Part shown: piece after piece, positions 10,753-19,117 of the stretch
How positions within the stretch are numbered: position 1 is the first letter of the stretch
Layout of the letters: each line of letters begins with the position of its first letter
Source: Pseudomonas lactis
GTDB taxonomy: Bacteria; Pseudomonadota; Gammaproteobacteria; Pseudomonadales; Pseudomonadaceae
NCBI RefSeq assembly: GCF_001439845.1
Contig: NZ_JYLO01000014.1
Location: 124,001-188,000, forward strand
DNA length: 64,000 nt
Reading direction: 5' to 3'
Notes under the pieces: model-generated
The model's input: the letters and a program-made list of their open reading frames with translations, nothing else
What the model was told of the DNA's origin: nothing
The model's database searches: none
Made by a program: the position numbers and the translations under genes

Positions 10753-12474
10753 TTAAAGGAAAAAGTCCAGGCGGAAATAGATCGGCGCTTCACGGTCCGT
10801 GATCGCTTCCGGTCGTTCCAACGAGTGTGCAAAGGCCACGCTGGCCGCGACATTCTTGCCGCGTGCGAACAACTCCACCGAGTTGCTGCTCATGCGCCCA
10901 TGCTGCTCGGCGTTGTAGCGGCCATGGCTGATCACGCCCTGGTCGTAGCCCAGGCTGGTGCCGTATTCAATGAACACCGGCTGCATCCAGGCCCAGGTCA
11001 CCGGCCGGCTCCAGCGCAGGTCGTTGCGCCAATAGCCGCCGCTGTCGCCGGCGAGCATTTGGTCTTTGTAGCCACGAACCGACGACTGCCCACCCAGGCT
11101 CATGCGCTGGGGGCTGAACAACACGTCTTCGCTGTGCTGGCCGGTCATCAAGCTGCTGAAGCTGAAGGACTCACCCCACAGTTTGAATGGATACAAATAG
11201 CTCACCGTAGCGGTGTACTTGCGATAGCGCGCATCCGGCTGCCCAGGCTTTGGATCGTGATTGGCCTGGGCGTCGAATGCGCCGATGCCGTTTTGCATGC
11301 CAAGGTCAATGTTGAGGAATGAACCGCCAATACGCCGACCATGGTTGATGCCCACTTGCGCTTCACTGAGGCGGTTGCTGCTCAAGGCAAGCTTGCTGTC
11401 TTCGATAAAGTTGTTGGTGCGAAGATAGGCGATGCCAGTGTTCAAGGACGTTTTGCTCAAAGCGTCACGATGGATCACCCGCTCCAGGCGCAACTGATGA
11501 GTCTGGCTGTCGCCGGTCTGCTTGAACTTGAAATTGTTAGCCTCGGCTCGCGAGCGGTATTCACTGTCGATATAGCTGTACGAGAGGTTCCACCAACCGA
11601 AAGGCAGGCTATAACTGAGCATCGAATTGCGCGAGGTTTTCTGGTGATCACTGACGGCATCGTGGCCGCCACGCAGCGAAAGTTGGTCGGCCAGGCCCAA
11701 CGGATTGTCCCAGTCCAGACTGGCGCCCCACTGCTGCTCGCCGGTGCTGCGCTGGCCGCCGTTATGCCGCGACAGGCCGACACGCCAGGGCTTTTGCGCG
11801 GTGTTTTTGACCAGTACATCACTGCCCCCCACGGCCTTGCCCGGCGCCAGCTCCATTTGCGCCTGGTTCGACGGCAAGCGGTTCAACTGATCGACCATCT
11901 GCTCGATTTCGCGCAGATTGAGCAGTTCGCCCTGCTTGCCGGGGAAACTCATGGTCAATTGGCGGTCAGTGATTCCGCTGCCTTCGGCAGCCTTGAGGCT
12001 CTCCAGCTTACCTTCGACCACTTGAATCTTGAGATTGCCGCTGGAAAGGTCCTGCTGCAGCAAATACGCGCGACTGGTGACCAAGCCTTTGGCCAGATAA
12101 CGGTCGGTGATCACCTTGAGCACTGCGTTGAGCTGCGGCACGCCGAGGCATTGGCCGATGTAGGGCTTGATCAGATGAGCTCGCTCGCCTTCAGTCAGCG
12201 CATCCGCACCGCCCAGCTCGATGGTTTTGATCGGGAAGCAGCGCGTGTCGACAGGCGTTGCCGATGTTGCCGGCGCGGCGGACTTGCCGGGCAGGTCTTT
12301 GAGTTCTTCAAGGCGCCGTTGCTGCTCTTCGAGCAGGCGGTCCTGGCGGTCACGGATCAGGTCGGTGATGCCGGGAGCGTTCTGCGGCGTAGCCGCTTGC
12401 GCCCATCCGGAGGTGCCCAGGCAAAAAAAAGCGGACAACAGGCTTAACCTGGTCCGACGCGGTAAACGCCACAC
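10753..12474 (-). CDS. Two-partner secretion outer-membrane transporter (TpsB; FhaC/ShlB/CdiB family)
   Basis: Outer-membrane beta-barrel of the Omp85/TpsB superfamily that exports the adjacent TpsA. About 573 residues: a signal peptide ending near SGWAQA, a Gln/Glu/Arg-rich linker helix, a POTRA domain (from CFPIKTIELGG through VVEGKLESL), and a C-terminal barrel with the conserved SVRGY motif and an aromatic C-terminus (DFFL). The reading frame extends to a TTG at 12510. I prefer GTG at 12474 because GAGGG lies about 9 bases upstream of it and it gives a normal signal peptide. It stands first in the unit, 33 bases before tpsA, the tpsB-tpsA order seen in cdiBA-type loci. Confidence 0.92.
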   Translation of the reverse strand: MWRLPRRTRLSLLSAFFCLGTSGWAQAATPQNAPGITDLIRDRQDRLLEEQQRRLEELKDLPGKSAAPATSATPVDTRCFPIKTIELGGADALTEGERAHLIKPYIGQCLGVPQLNAVLKVITDRYLAKGLVTSRAYLLQQDLSSGNLKIQVVEGKLESLKAAEGSGITDRQLTMSFPGKQGELLNLREIEQMVDQLNRLPSNQAQMELAPGKAVGGSDVLVKNTAQKPWRVGLSRHNGGQRSTGEQQWGASLDWDNPLGLADQLSLRGGHDAVSDHQKTSRNSMLSYSLPFGWWNLSYSYIDSEYRSRAEANNFKFKQTGDSQTHQLRLERVIHRDALSKTSLNTGIAYLRTNNFIEDSKLALSSNRLSEAQVGINHGRRIGGSFLNIDLGMQNGIGAFDAQANHDPKPGQPDARYRKYTATVSYLYPFKLWGESFSFSSLMTGQHSEDVLFSPQRMSLGGQSSVRGYKDQMLAGDSGGYWRNDLRWSRPVTWAWMQPVFIEYGTSLGYDQGVISHGRYNAEQHGRMSSNSVELFARGKNVAASVAFAHSLERPEAITDREAPIYFRLDFFL

Positions 12475-12683
12475 TTTATAGATCCCTCTATATGGCTTTA
12501 TGCCATCCAATGTGGCGATGATAAGATGTCATTTTGATGGCGTCAATTAAGCGTGCAAATTCGTTCAATCCTTTATGCAGAGCTGCGCGGGCTTGAAATG
12601 TAGAGTTTTTTGGGGGTTGAGCCCTACCGCTAAACAATGACGCTGCGTGTGGTATCGAGCCGTTGCGTTAATCAGCAAGCAAT

Positions 12684-12721
12684 AAAAAACCCCACAGCAT
12701 CAGAGACCCTGTGAGGTTTTT
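12684..12721 (-). terminator. Rho-independent terminator after the lipase gene
   Basis: Read on the minus strand, a stem (AAAACCTCACAG pairing with CTGTGGGGTTTT) is followed by a T-run, 25 bases after the lipase stop codon. It separates the lipase from the two-partner secretion operon. Confidence 0.8.
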
Positions 12722-12745
12722 ACCTTCCGTTTCGCAGGTGCCGTG

Positions 12746-14605
12746 TCAGACCACGCTGATCATCTCTGCACTCAACTGCGCCGCATTGAACCCCACCAGG
12801 GTGACACTGCTGTCCCCCGCCAGAATCACGCTGTCACTGCCATGCTGGGTCGTGGCACCAAGCACAGCATCGGCGCTGGCGAACAGCGACTTGGCGAATA
12901 CCAGCAGGTCCTGCCCGTTCTGGTGAATGTTGAAGTCGCTGATCACGTCGTGGCCAAACCCGCGTTGATCGAAAACAAACAGGTCGCTGCCCACGCCACC
13001 GCTGAGTTGGTCATTGCCCAGCCCGCCGATCAAGACGTCATTGCCGCTGGCGCCATACAGCGCGTCGTTGCCCGTGCCGCCCAGCAGTGTGTCGTTGCCG
13101 TCGCCGCCGTGCAGCAGGTCGTTGCCAGCGCCACCGTCGAGCCGGTCATTGCCGTTCTGGCCGAATATCAGGTCGCGCGCGGCGGTGCCTTTGAGGGTGT
13201 CGGCCAATTGGCTGCCTTCGATGGATTTGGCATACGCCTTATCGGCGCCGAACAGGCCTTCGAAGTCGAGTTTGCCACTGGTCACCGTATAGGCCGGCGT
13301 GAGGACCTCGCCAATGCCACCGAAGAGCCCGCCGAACACGGGCACATGCCCGAGGCTGTTGGCCAGGCCGGTTTCGAACTCCACATGCTCTACGCCGTGC
13401 AATTCCTTCAGGCCGTATTGGCCGCTGCTGTCGTTCAGAAACAACGTGCCGTCGCTGAGTTTTACGGCTTCGTAGGAAGACGAGGTGCCTTTGAGGAAGA
13501 CTTTGTCGTTACCTTCGCCGCCAGCGACGATATCGGTACCGGTACTCACGCGGAAACTGTCGTCGCCCTTGAACCCGTCGAGGAAGTCATCGCTGCGCCC
13601 GTCCTGCAGCTTGTCCGAACTGTCGGTGCCCAGCAGGAACGCCGGTGTGCCGTAGTGGTTGGAAGTGGCGGTCTGCTTGTCGCTGACCCAGGTAAAACTG
13701 CGGCTGATGGCGTCGAGGTTGCTGATGATGATGGTGCTGTCGCGTTCGATGTAATCGTAGAAAGTCGATTGGGCGATGCGCTGGATAGGATTGATGAAAA
13801 TGCCTTCCAGGTGCGCGGCCCATCCTGACAGGTTGGCAATCGAGAACGGACCATTGGGCCAGGTAGGTAGCGCATAGATTGTGTCGAACAGCACGATGTT
13901 ATCGGTGGTCGAGGTGTAACTGGCGTCACTGCCTTGAAGCGCATCGATGATGGCGCTGCCCACGTCGGTCTCTTGCCCCGTGAGACGGTGGACCACATCG
14001 TTTTCAAAGCCGAAGTTGAAGATTCCCTCGCTGTTGCTGGACTTGGGCGACTCCATGCCAAAGTAGTCCGAATCCTTGAAAAAACCGTCGGCCAAAGTGT
14101 CCTTGCCGATATACATGCTGTTGGTGACGGAGCCACCCTGGCTGTAGCCGGTTACCAGAACATCTTTGCCGCTCAGGTTGTGGTCGGTGGCGTAATCCTT
14201 GATTGAATTGAGCAGGTAGTCATAGCCGTTGATATAAGAGTTATCGATCATCGCCGGCCAACCCAGCAGATCAATTGGCGAGTTAGTGCCGGCAATGGAA
14301 AAGCCCATTTTGACTAATTGGCCGCTGTCATCGTATTGACCAAACACTCTGGCCTGGGAGCCGAACACGCCGTCGCCGGTAAAACTTCCTGTGATGTCGG
14401 TGTGGCTGCTATCAACCTGCAGTTCGCTCGCGCCGATCTCACGCCAGCCCTTGGGCAGTGCGAAGGTGTTGCCCTCGCCCAGCACAAGCCCCGGAATGTT
14501 GTAGAGCGCGCCTACGGTGGCAACACCGCTGGTGTAAGTGGCGAGGGTCCAGGCATCTGAAATCAGGACGCGGGCGTCTTGCCCCTTGTAATCGAATATA
14601 GCCAT
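12746..14605 (-). CDS. Family I.3 lipase / polyurethanase-like RTX hydrolase
   Basis: Secreted esterase/lipase of 619 residues. The N-terminal alpha/beta-hydrolase part has the nucleophile elbow GYSQG (Ser155), a putative Asp203 in FENDVVHR and His265 in WAAHLEG, in the order of the family I.3 triad. RTX nonapeptides of GGxGNDxLx type lie around residues 475-545 and bind calcium. The C-terminus (SVTLVGF...ISVV) resembles a type I secretion signal. AAGGAG lies 8 bases before the ATG. The N-terminal domain looks about 50 residues shorter than in TliA/PueA-type lipases, and the elbow is GYSQG rather than the usual GHSLG. No ABC exporter genes are adjacent, so export must use one encoded elsewhere. 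Substrate (triglyceride, polyester, polyurethane) is inferred from family only. Confidence 0.88.
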   Translation of the reverse strand: MAIFDYKGQDARVLISDAWTLATYTSGVATVGALYNIPGLVLGEGNTFALPKGWREIGASELQVDSSHTDITGSFTGDGVFGSQARVFGQYDDSGQLVKMGFSIAGTNSPIDLLGWPAMIDNSYINGYDYLLNSIKDYATDHNLSGKDVLVTGYSQGGSVTNSMYIGKDTLADGFFKDSDYFGMESPKSSNSEGIFNFGFENDVVHRLTGQETDVGSAIIDALQGSDASYTSTTDNIVLFDTIYALPTWPNGPFSIANLSGWAAHLEGIFINPIQRIAQSTFYDYIERDSTIIISNLDAISRSFTWVSDKQTATSNHYGTPAFLLGTDSSDKLQDGRSDDFLDGFKGDDSFRVSTGTDIVAGGEGNDKVFLKGTSSSYEAVKLSDGTLFLNDSSGQYGLKELHGVEHVEFETGLANSLGHVPVFGGLFGGIGEVLTPAYTVTSGKLDFEGLFGADKAYAKSIEGSQLADTLKGTAARDLIFGQNGNDRLDGGAGNDLLHGGDGNDTLLGGTGNDALYGASGNDVLIGGLGNDQLSGGVGSDLFVFDQRGFGHDVISDFNIHQNGQDLLVFAKSLFASADAVLGATTQHGSDSVILAGDSSVTLVGFNAAQLSAEMISVV

Positions 14606-14974
14606 GTCAGTACTCCTTGAGCCCAGCGATCAACACCGAAAGTCAACGGTAATACCTGATGCGTCGGGCTAAACAATATGCATTGAAGTTGTTGTTGTGC
14701 ATTCTGTTCAGGCTGCTTCGTTTCTTAATATCGAGGTTGACCATTAAGGAAGCTCGTCAACACTAGCCTAGAAGCGCCGCCGTAAAGTGACCGACTATCG
14801 GAAGGTAAGGGTATGTACTTAGGGATATAGACGACAAAAGCGCCATAAGCGCTGTTTGTCGAACAGGAAGGGAAGTTTTGCGTTGTTCGTGACTAATGAG
14901 TCAAAGAAAATTAAACCCTTATAGCAAGTTGTGAACTGCAATAAGAGTTCAAGAAGTTCAGGTTTCTCTGGCGT
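14606..14974. other. Intergenic region, lipase leader and upstream
   Basis: 369 bases without a convincing gene. The end next to the lipase holds its ribosome-binding site (AAGGAG) and presumably its promoter; the sequence is AT-richer than its surroundings. I see no clear terminator after the HAD-like gene. Confidence 0.5.
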
Positions 14975-15592
14975 TCATGAAGAATAAACCTCAGCGCCTT
15001 GGCATACAGGCTGCTTGAACCTGGGCAATTGCTGCCGGGCCAGTTGCGCCTGCACCCCCGCCACCGCTTCAAGCACTCTTTGCGCCCAGTGCTCATCCTG
15101 CGGATCAACCACCACCACGCGAAAGCCGTGGTCGTTACCTTCAAGGCGCACGCCCTCGGAATCATCCACGTGCAAATCAATATCGAAGGCCGGCGGAAAT
15201 TTCGACGGGGTGTTCGACAGCCCATGCACCGTGAGGGCGTGGTTATGCCGCTCGCTGTTGACCACGCCGTCGACACGAATGCCGTACAGCATCAGCCAAC
15301 GTCTGATGTAGGAAGGCGCTCTACCCGATGAGGTATAGACCCAGATACTGCAACCCTGGCGCCGCAGCTCGCGCGTCAGCGAACGAGTGCCGATACGCAG
15401 CGGCTCTCCCCACCAACGATGAGCACAGGCCGGCAGCCAACTGCTCTCGACGTCAGCGTGGTCAAGCTGGCAAGCCAGTGTGTCGTCGATATCAAAGGAG
15501 ATGCGTACGCGCGGGCGCTTGGCGGCACGCGTGAGGACCGCTTGCTGGACGGCTTGCACGGCTCGGCTGGCGAGTGTTGGATACCAGCGCAT
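14975..15592 (-). CDS. HAD-superfamily hydrolase-like protein
   Basis: 205-residue protein with the haloacid dehalogenase phosphohydrolase motifs: motif I FDIDDTL (Asp34, Asp36), motif II YTSSGR (Thr87/Ser88), a candidate motif III Lys131, and motif IV HVDDSEG (Asp143, Asp144). This suggests an active Mg-dependent phosphatase or phosphotransferase of unknown substrate. Its ATG overlaps the stop codon of the upstream Fic-like gene by one base (TAATG), so the pair is probably translationally coupled. The two genes follow pstB at the end of the phosphate-uptake unit. No signal peptide is seen; cytoplasmic location is inferred. Confidence 0.72.
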   Translation of the reverse strand: MRWYPTLASRAVQAVQQAVLTRAAKRPRVRISFDIDDTLACQLDHADVESSWLPACAHRWWGEPLRIGTRSLTRELRRQGCSIWVYTSSGRAPSYIRRWLMLYGIRVDGVVNSERHNHALTVHGLSNTPSKFPPAFDIDLHVDDSEGVRLEGNDHGFRVVVVDPQDEHWAQRVLEAVAGVQAQLARQQLPRFKQPVCQGAEVYSS

Positions 15593-16290
15593 TAATGGCC
15601 TCCCTGATAGATAGGCTGTGGTATATCGCTCAAGAAAAACGCCTTGGGATCCGGGGCCTGTTCCTCCAGGAAGGCGGCGTATTTTTTCTTGATCTTGGGC
15701 AATTCATACAACGCCTTGACCCCATGTTTGGCCGAGTTGCGGATCACCGAGGAAGGATTGAAGTAACCCTCGGCATTTTCCAACGTCAGCACAAACGGTG
15801 GCAACCCGGCGCGCATCAGCAGATAGCTGACGATCAGCGAGCCACTGCGGTTGTTGCCTTCGATGAACAATTGCGGCTTGCTGAGGATGCGCACATACAC
15901 ACCGGCCGCACGCTTCCACACCGATTCACTGCGATACGCGCAGTACCAGTTGAACAAGTCCTTGATACCGCCTTCAACGTTGTTGAAGAAGTGCTCCTCG
16001 GTGGCGGCCAGGTGCTGCGCGTATTCCACGCGGCGCGCCGGGTCGCTACCGCAGAGCACGGTGGCGTTGATCTCCAGCATCAAGTCCAGATGATGAAGGT
16101 CAAACAGGTCAACGCCCCGTGCGACATAGTCGTCAACCAGCGCATAGCCTTCAAGCACGTTGTGCAGCACTTCGTCGGTCAAGGGGTCGCGCGGCTCGGT
16201 AAATTGCGTGCTGAGCTCGGCAAAGCGGCTCTGCACTTTACGGAGCGCGCGTTCAATCGCTGACAAATCAAGACGATGCGTTGCAGACAT
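15592..16290 (-). CDS. Fic-like protein with degenerate active-site motif
   Basis: 232-residue, mostly helical protein. Residues 140-150 read QLFIEGNNRSG, which aligns with the Fic core HxFx(D/E)GNxRxxR. The preceding helix and the following LMRAGLPPFVLT segment also fit the Fic fold. The catalytic His position is Gln140 and the final Arg is missing, so AMP transfer is doubtful; another nucleotide or phosphate reaction, or a binding role, is possible. I chose ATG 16290 because AGGA lies 7 bases upstream; an in-frame start at 16338 is less likely. It lies 56 bases after pstB and is coupled to the downstream HAD-like gene. Assignment to Fic rests on motif reading only. Confidence 0.6.
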   Translation of the reverse strand: MSATHRLDLSAIERALRKVQSRFAELSTQFTEPRDPLTDEVLHNVLEGYALVDDYVARGVDLFDLHHLDLMLEINATVLCGSDPARRVEYAQHLAATEEHFFNNVEGGIKDLFNWYCAYRSESVWKRAAGVYVRILSKPQLFIEGNNRSGSLIVSYLLMRAGLPPFVLTLENAEGYFNPSSVIRNSAKHGVKALYELPKIKKKYAAFLEEQAPDPKAFFLSDIPQPIYQGGH

Positions 16291-16346
16291 TGGCGTTCCT
16301 GGGCTGACGGTAGCGCACGTGTGGTTTCTATCGAACATGGAGTGAC

Positions 16347-17165
16347 TCAGCTGAACTTGCCGCTGATGTAATCCTCGGTCATCTGCTCACGTGGGCTGCC
16401 AAAAATCTGCGCGGTCGGGCCCATTTCCACCAGGTAGCCGGTACGCGTGCCCTGGGAAATATCCACCGAGAAAAACGCTGTGGTGTCCGCCACGCGGATG
16501 GCCTGCTGCATGTTGTGGGTGACCAGGGCGATGGTGTAGTCCTTCTTCAGTTCCACCATCAGCTCCTCTACCCGGCGAGTCGCAATCGGGTCGAGTGCCG
16601 AGCAAGGCTCATCGAGCAACAGCACTTCCGGCTCGGTGGCGATAGCGCGGGCGATACACAACCGTTGCTGCTGGCCACCGGAGAGCGACAGGCCGCTGAC
16701 CTTGAGCTTGTCCTTGACTTCATCCCACAGCGCAGCGCCTTGCAGGGCGTGCTTGACGCGATCGCCCAAGTCGCCTTTGTAGCGGTTCAGGCGCAGGCCG
16801 AAGGCGACGTTGTCGAAGATGCTCATGGAGAACGGGTTCGGCTGCTGGAATACCATGCCGATGTAACGGCGCACTACCACCGGGTCTACACCCTTGCCGT
16901 ACACGTCCTGCCCCAGAAAATGCACGTGGCCCTCGAAGCGAAAGCCCTTCACCAAATCGTTCATGCGGTTGAGGCTGCGCAGTACCGTACTTTTGCCGCA
17001 GCCGGACGGGCCGATAAAACCGGTGATCTTGTTTTTCTCGATCGGCACATGGCTGTCACGCACCGCCATGAAGTTGCCGTAGAAAATCCGGTCCAGCTTG
17101 CAGTCCATGACCACAGGCGATTGGGTGACAAACGGAGCGGCTATTTGCGCAGTTGAGACGTTCAA
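16347..17165 (-). CDS. pstB: Phosphate ABC transporter ATP-binding protein PstB
   Basis: Cytoplasmic ATPase of the high-affinity phosphate importer, 272 residues. Walker A GPSGCGKST (residues 52-60), Q-loop in VFQQPNPF, signature LSGGQQQR, Walker B VLLLDEP and switch His in LVTHNMQQA are all present. Full-length for the family. It lies 19 bases after pstA. phoU, the usual next gene in enterobacterial and many pseudomonad pst units, is absent here; a Fic-like gene follows instead. Confidence 0.96.
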   Translation of the reverse strand: MNVSTAQIAAPFVTQSPVVMDCKLDRIFYGNFMAVRDSHVPIEKNKITGFIGPSGCGKSTVLRSLNRMNDLVKGFRFEGHVHFLGQDVYGKGVDPVVVRRYIGMVFQQPNPFSMSIFDNVAFGLRLNRYKGDLGDRVKHALQGAALWDEVKDKLKVSGLSLSGGQQQRLCIARAIATEPEVLLLDEPCSALDPIATRRVEELMVELKKDYTIALVTHNMQQAIRVADTTAFFSVDISQGTRTGYLVEMGPTAQIFGSPREQMTEDYISGKFS

Positions 17166-17184
17166 GATTCAGATGCTCCCGTTC

Positions 17185-18081
17185 TTAATACTTAGGCTTG
17201 CCGAAGATACGGCTCACAATATTCACGACCAGCACGATCATCACCAACACCAACGAGGCCGCCCAGGCGAGCTCCAGCTGGTTGTCGAAGGGCATGCCGG
17301 AAAAGTTGTAGATCAACACGGCGAGGGAGGCCGTGGGGTTCATCACCGCCAGGTCGCCGTCGTGGTAGATCCAGTAGTTGCTGAACAGCGCGGTAAACAA
17401 CAACGGCGCGGTTTCGCCTGCGGCACGTGCCACAGCAAGCATCACGCCGGTGAGGATCGCCGGTAGGCCGGTCGGCAAGATGATCTTCCAGATCACCTGC
17501 GAGCGGGTGCAGCCCATGCCGTAAGCCGCGTCCTTCATGATCTTGGGCACCATGCGCATCGACTCTTCCGCCGTCAGCACTACGATGGGCAGCATCAGTA
17601 CCGCCAGGGCCACGCCGCCTGCCGGTGCCGAGTAGGTGCCGGTGGTCATCACCACCAAGGCATAGGCAAACACGCCGGCCAGGATCGAAGGCAAGCCGGT
17701 GAGCATCTTGGCGGCAAAGCGTGCAGCGTTGGCCAGTTTGCTGTCCGGCCCCAGTTCGGCCAGGAAGATCGCGGCCATGATGCCCACCGGCACTGCGATC
17801 GCCGCAGCGATACCGACCATCACAAAGGTGCCGGCCATGGCGTTGCCGAAACCACCGCCCGTTTCAAAGCCGGTGGGCGGCAACTCGGTGAACACCTCCA
17901 GGCTCAGGCGTGCGCCGCCACGGGTGATCAGCATGTAGAGCACCGAAATCAGCGGCACACTGGCCAGCAGCGCGCCCAGCCATACCAATGTGGTCAACAC
18001 CAGGCTGCGCAGCGCCCGGCCTTCGAACTTGCGCTGCAGGCTCGGTACAGCGGTTATAGGGGATGTGAGATTAGTCATCAT
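17185..18081 (-). CDS. pstA: Phosphate ABC transporter permease PstA
   Basis: Inner-membrane permease subunit, 298 residues, with about six hydrophobic segments and the binding-protein-dependent transport loop (AAYGMGCTRSQVIWKIILP) that contacts PstB. Its start overlaps the pstC stop by four bases (ATGA), showing coupled translation and equal dosage of the two permeases. Confidence 0.95.
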   Translation of the reverse strand: MMTNLTSPITAVPSLQRKFEGRALRSLVLTTLVWLGALLASVPLISVLYMLITRGGARLSLEVFTELPPTGFETGGGFGNAMAGTFVMVGIAAAIAVPVGIMAAIFLAELGPDSKLANAARFAAKMLTGLPSILAGVFAYALVVMTTGTYSAPAGGVALAVLMLPIVVLTAEESMRMVPKIMKDAAYGMGCTRSQVIWKIILPTGLPAILTGVMLAVARAAGETAPLLFTALFSNYWIYHDGDLAVMNPTASLAVLIYNFSGMPFDNQLELAWAASLVLVMIVLVVNIVSRIFGKPKY

Positions 18082-19043
18082 CGGTTACCCCGTTGGGCGT
18101 AGAGCATGATCATGGAACCGATGACATTCACCAGCAGCGTGATGAACATCAAGACGAGGGCGGCGTACATCAAGACCTCCACCTCGTTGGGCCCGGCTTC
18201 GGGGAAGTTCAGCGCCAACAAGGCTGCCAACGTGTTGGCCGGCGCGAACAGCGACAGGGAAATGTTGTTGGCGTTGCCCACCAGCATCGCCAGCGCCATG
18301 GTTTCGCCCAGCGCACGGCCGAGGCCGAGTACCAGGGAGCCAAAAATACCGGTGGCGGCAGACGGCACCATCACCTTGAGGATCGCCTCCCAATGGGTGG
18401 TGCCCATGCCGTAGGCGGCCTGCTTGGTTTTCATCGGCACGCTGGTGAGCGCGTCCTGGGACACGGCGGCAATCGTCGGCAGAATCATGATGGCCAATAC
18501 CAGCGCCGCTGGCAGCAACCCCGGCCCGCTCAAGGACGTGCCGAAAAACGGGATCCAACCCAGTTCACTGTTCAACCAGGTAGTCAGTGGCCGGATCGCC
18601 GGGATCACCACGTAGATGCCCCACAGGCCATACACCACGCTGGGGATGGCCGCGAGCAGTTCAACGATGGTGCGAAACACCGCCGCCAGCTTGGCCGGCA
18701 GAAAGTCCTGAGTCAGGAAAATCGCCATGCTGACACCGAAAAAGCCCGCAATCAGCAGCGCGATAAAAGCGCTGTAGAGCGTGCCCCAAATGGCCGGCAG
18801 GATCCCGTACTTGCCCTGGTTAACGTCCCAGACACTGCCAAAAAGCACATCGAACCCGTGCTTTTCCATGCCCGGCAAGGCCTTGCGTCCCACCTCGAAT
18901 ACCAAGGCCGCGACCAACGCCAGAATCAGTACCACCCCGATTCGCGCGAGCCCACGGAAGGTGCGATCAACCAGGAAGTCCTTGGCGGAGGGAGGTTGGC
19001 AGGCAGAATCCCGGTTAACCGGTACGACGAAAGGTTTGTTCAT
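18078..19043 (-). CDS. pstC: Phosphate ABC transporter permease PstC
   Basis: Inner-membrane permease subunit, 321 residues. It has an N-terminal cytoplasmic stretch, a first membrane helix (about 33-52), a periplasmic loop, and the conserved GRALGETMA motif in the transport domain. Preceded by a 74-base gap after pstS that contains a short G/C hairpin (GGGGG at 19061, CCCCC at 19072), which may lower permease expression relative to the binding protein. Confidence 0.95.
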   Translation of the reverse strand: MNKPFVVPVNRDSACQPPSAKDFLVDRTFRGLARIGVVLILALVAALVFEVGRKALPGMEKHGFDVLFGSVWDVNQGKYGILPAIWGTLYSAFIALLIAGFFGVSMAIFLTQDFLPAKLAAVFRTIVELLAAIPSVVYGLWGIYVVIPAIRPLTTWLNSELGWIPFFGTSLSGPGLLPAALVLAIMILPTIAAVSQDALTSVPMKTKQAAYGMGTTHWEAILKVMVPSAATGIFGSLVLGLGRALGETMALAMLVGNANNISLSLFAPANTLAALLALNFPEAGPNEVEVLMYAALVLMFITLLVNVIGSMIMLYAQRGNR

Positions 19044-19117
19044 TGGCTAATTCCGGAACAGGGGGGAAACGCCCCCGGCGCGGCAAACAGCCCACACCGA
19101 GAGCGGCCTCACGGGTG

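Noticed and set aside
11341..12447. Plus-strand frame opposite tpsB
   Set aside because: The minus-strand TpsB is unambiguous; the opposite frame has no family features.
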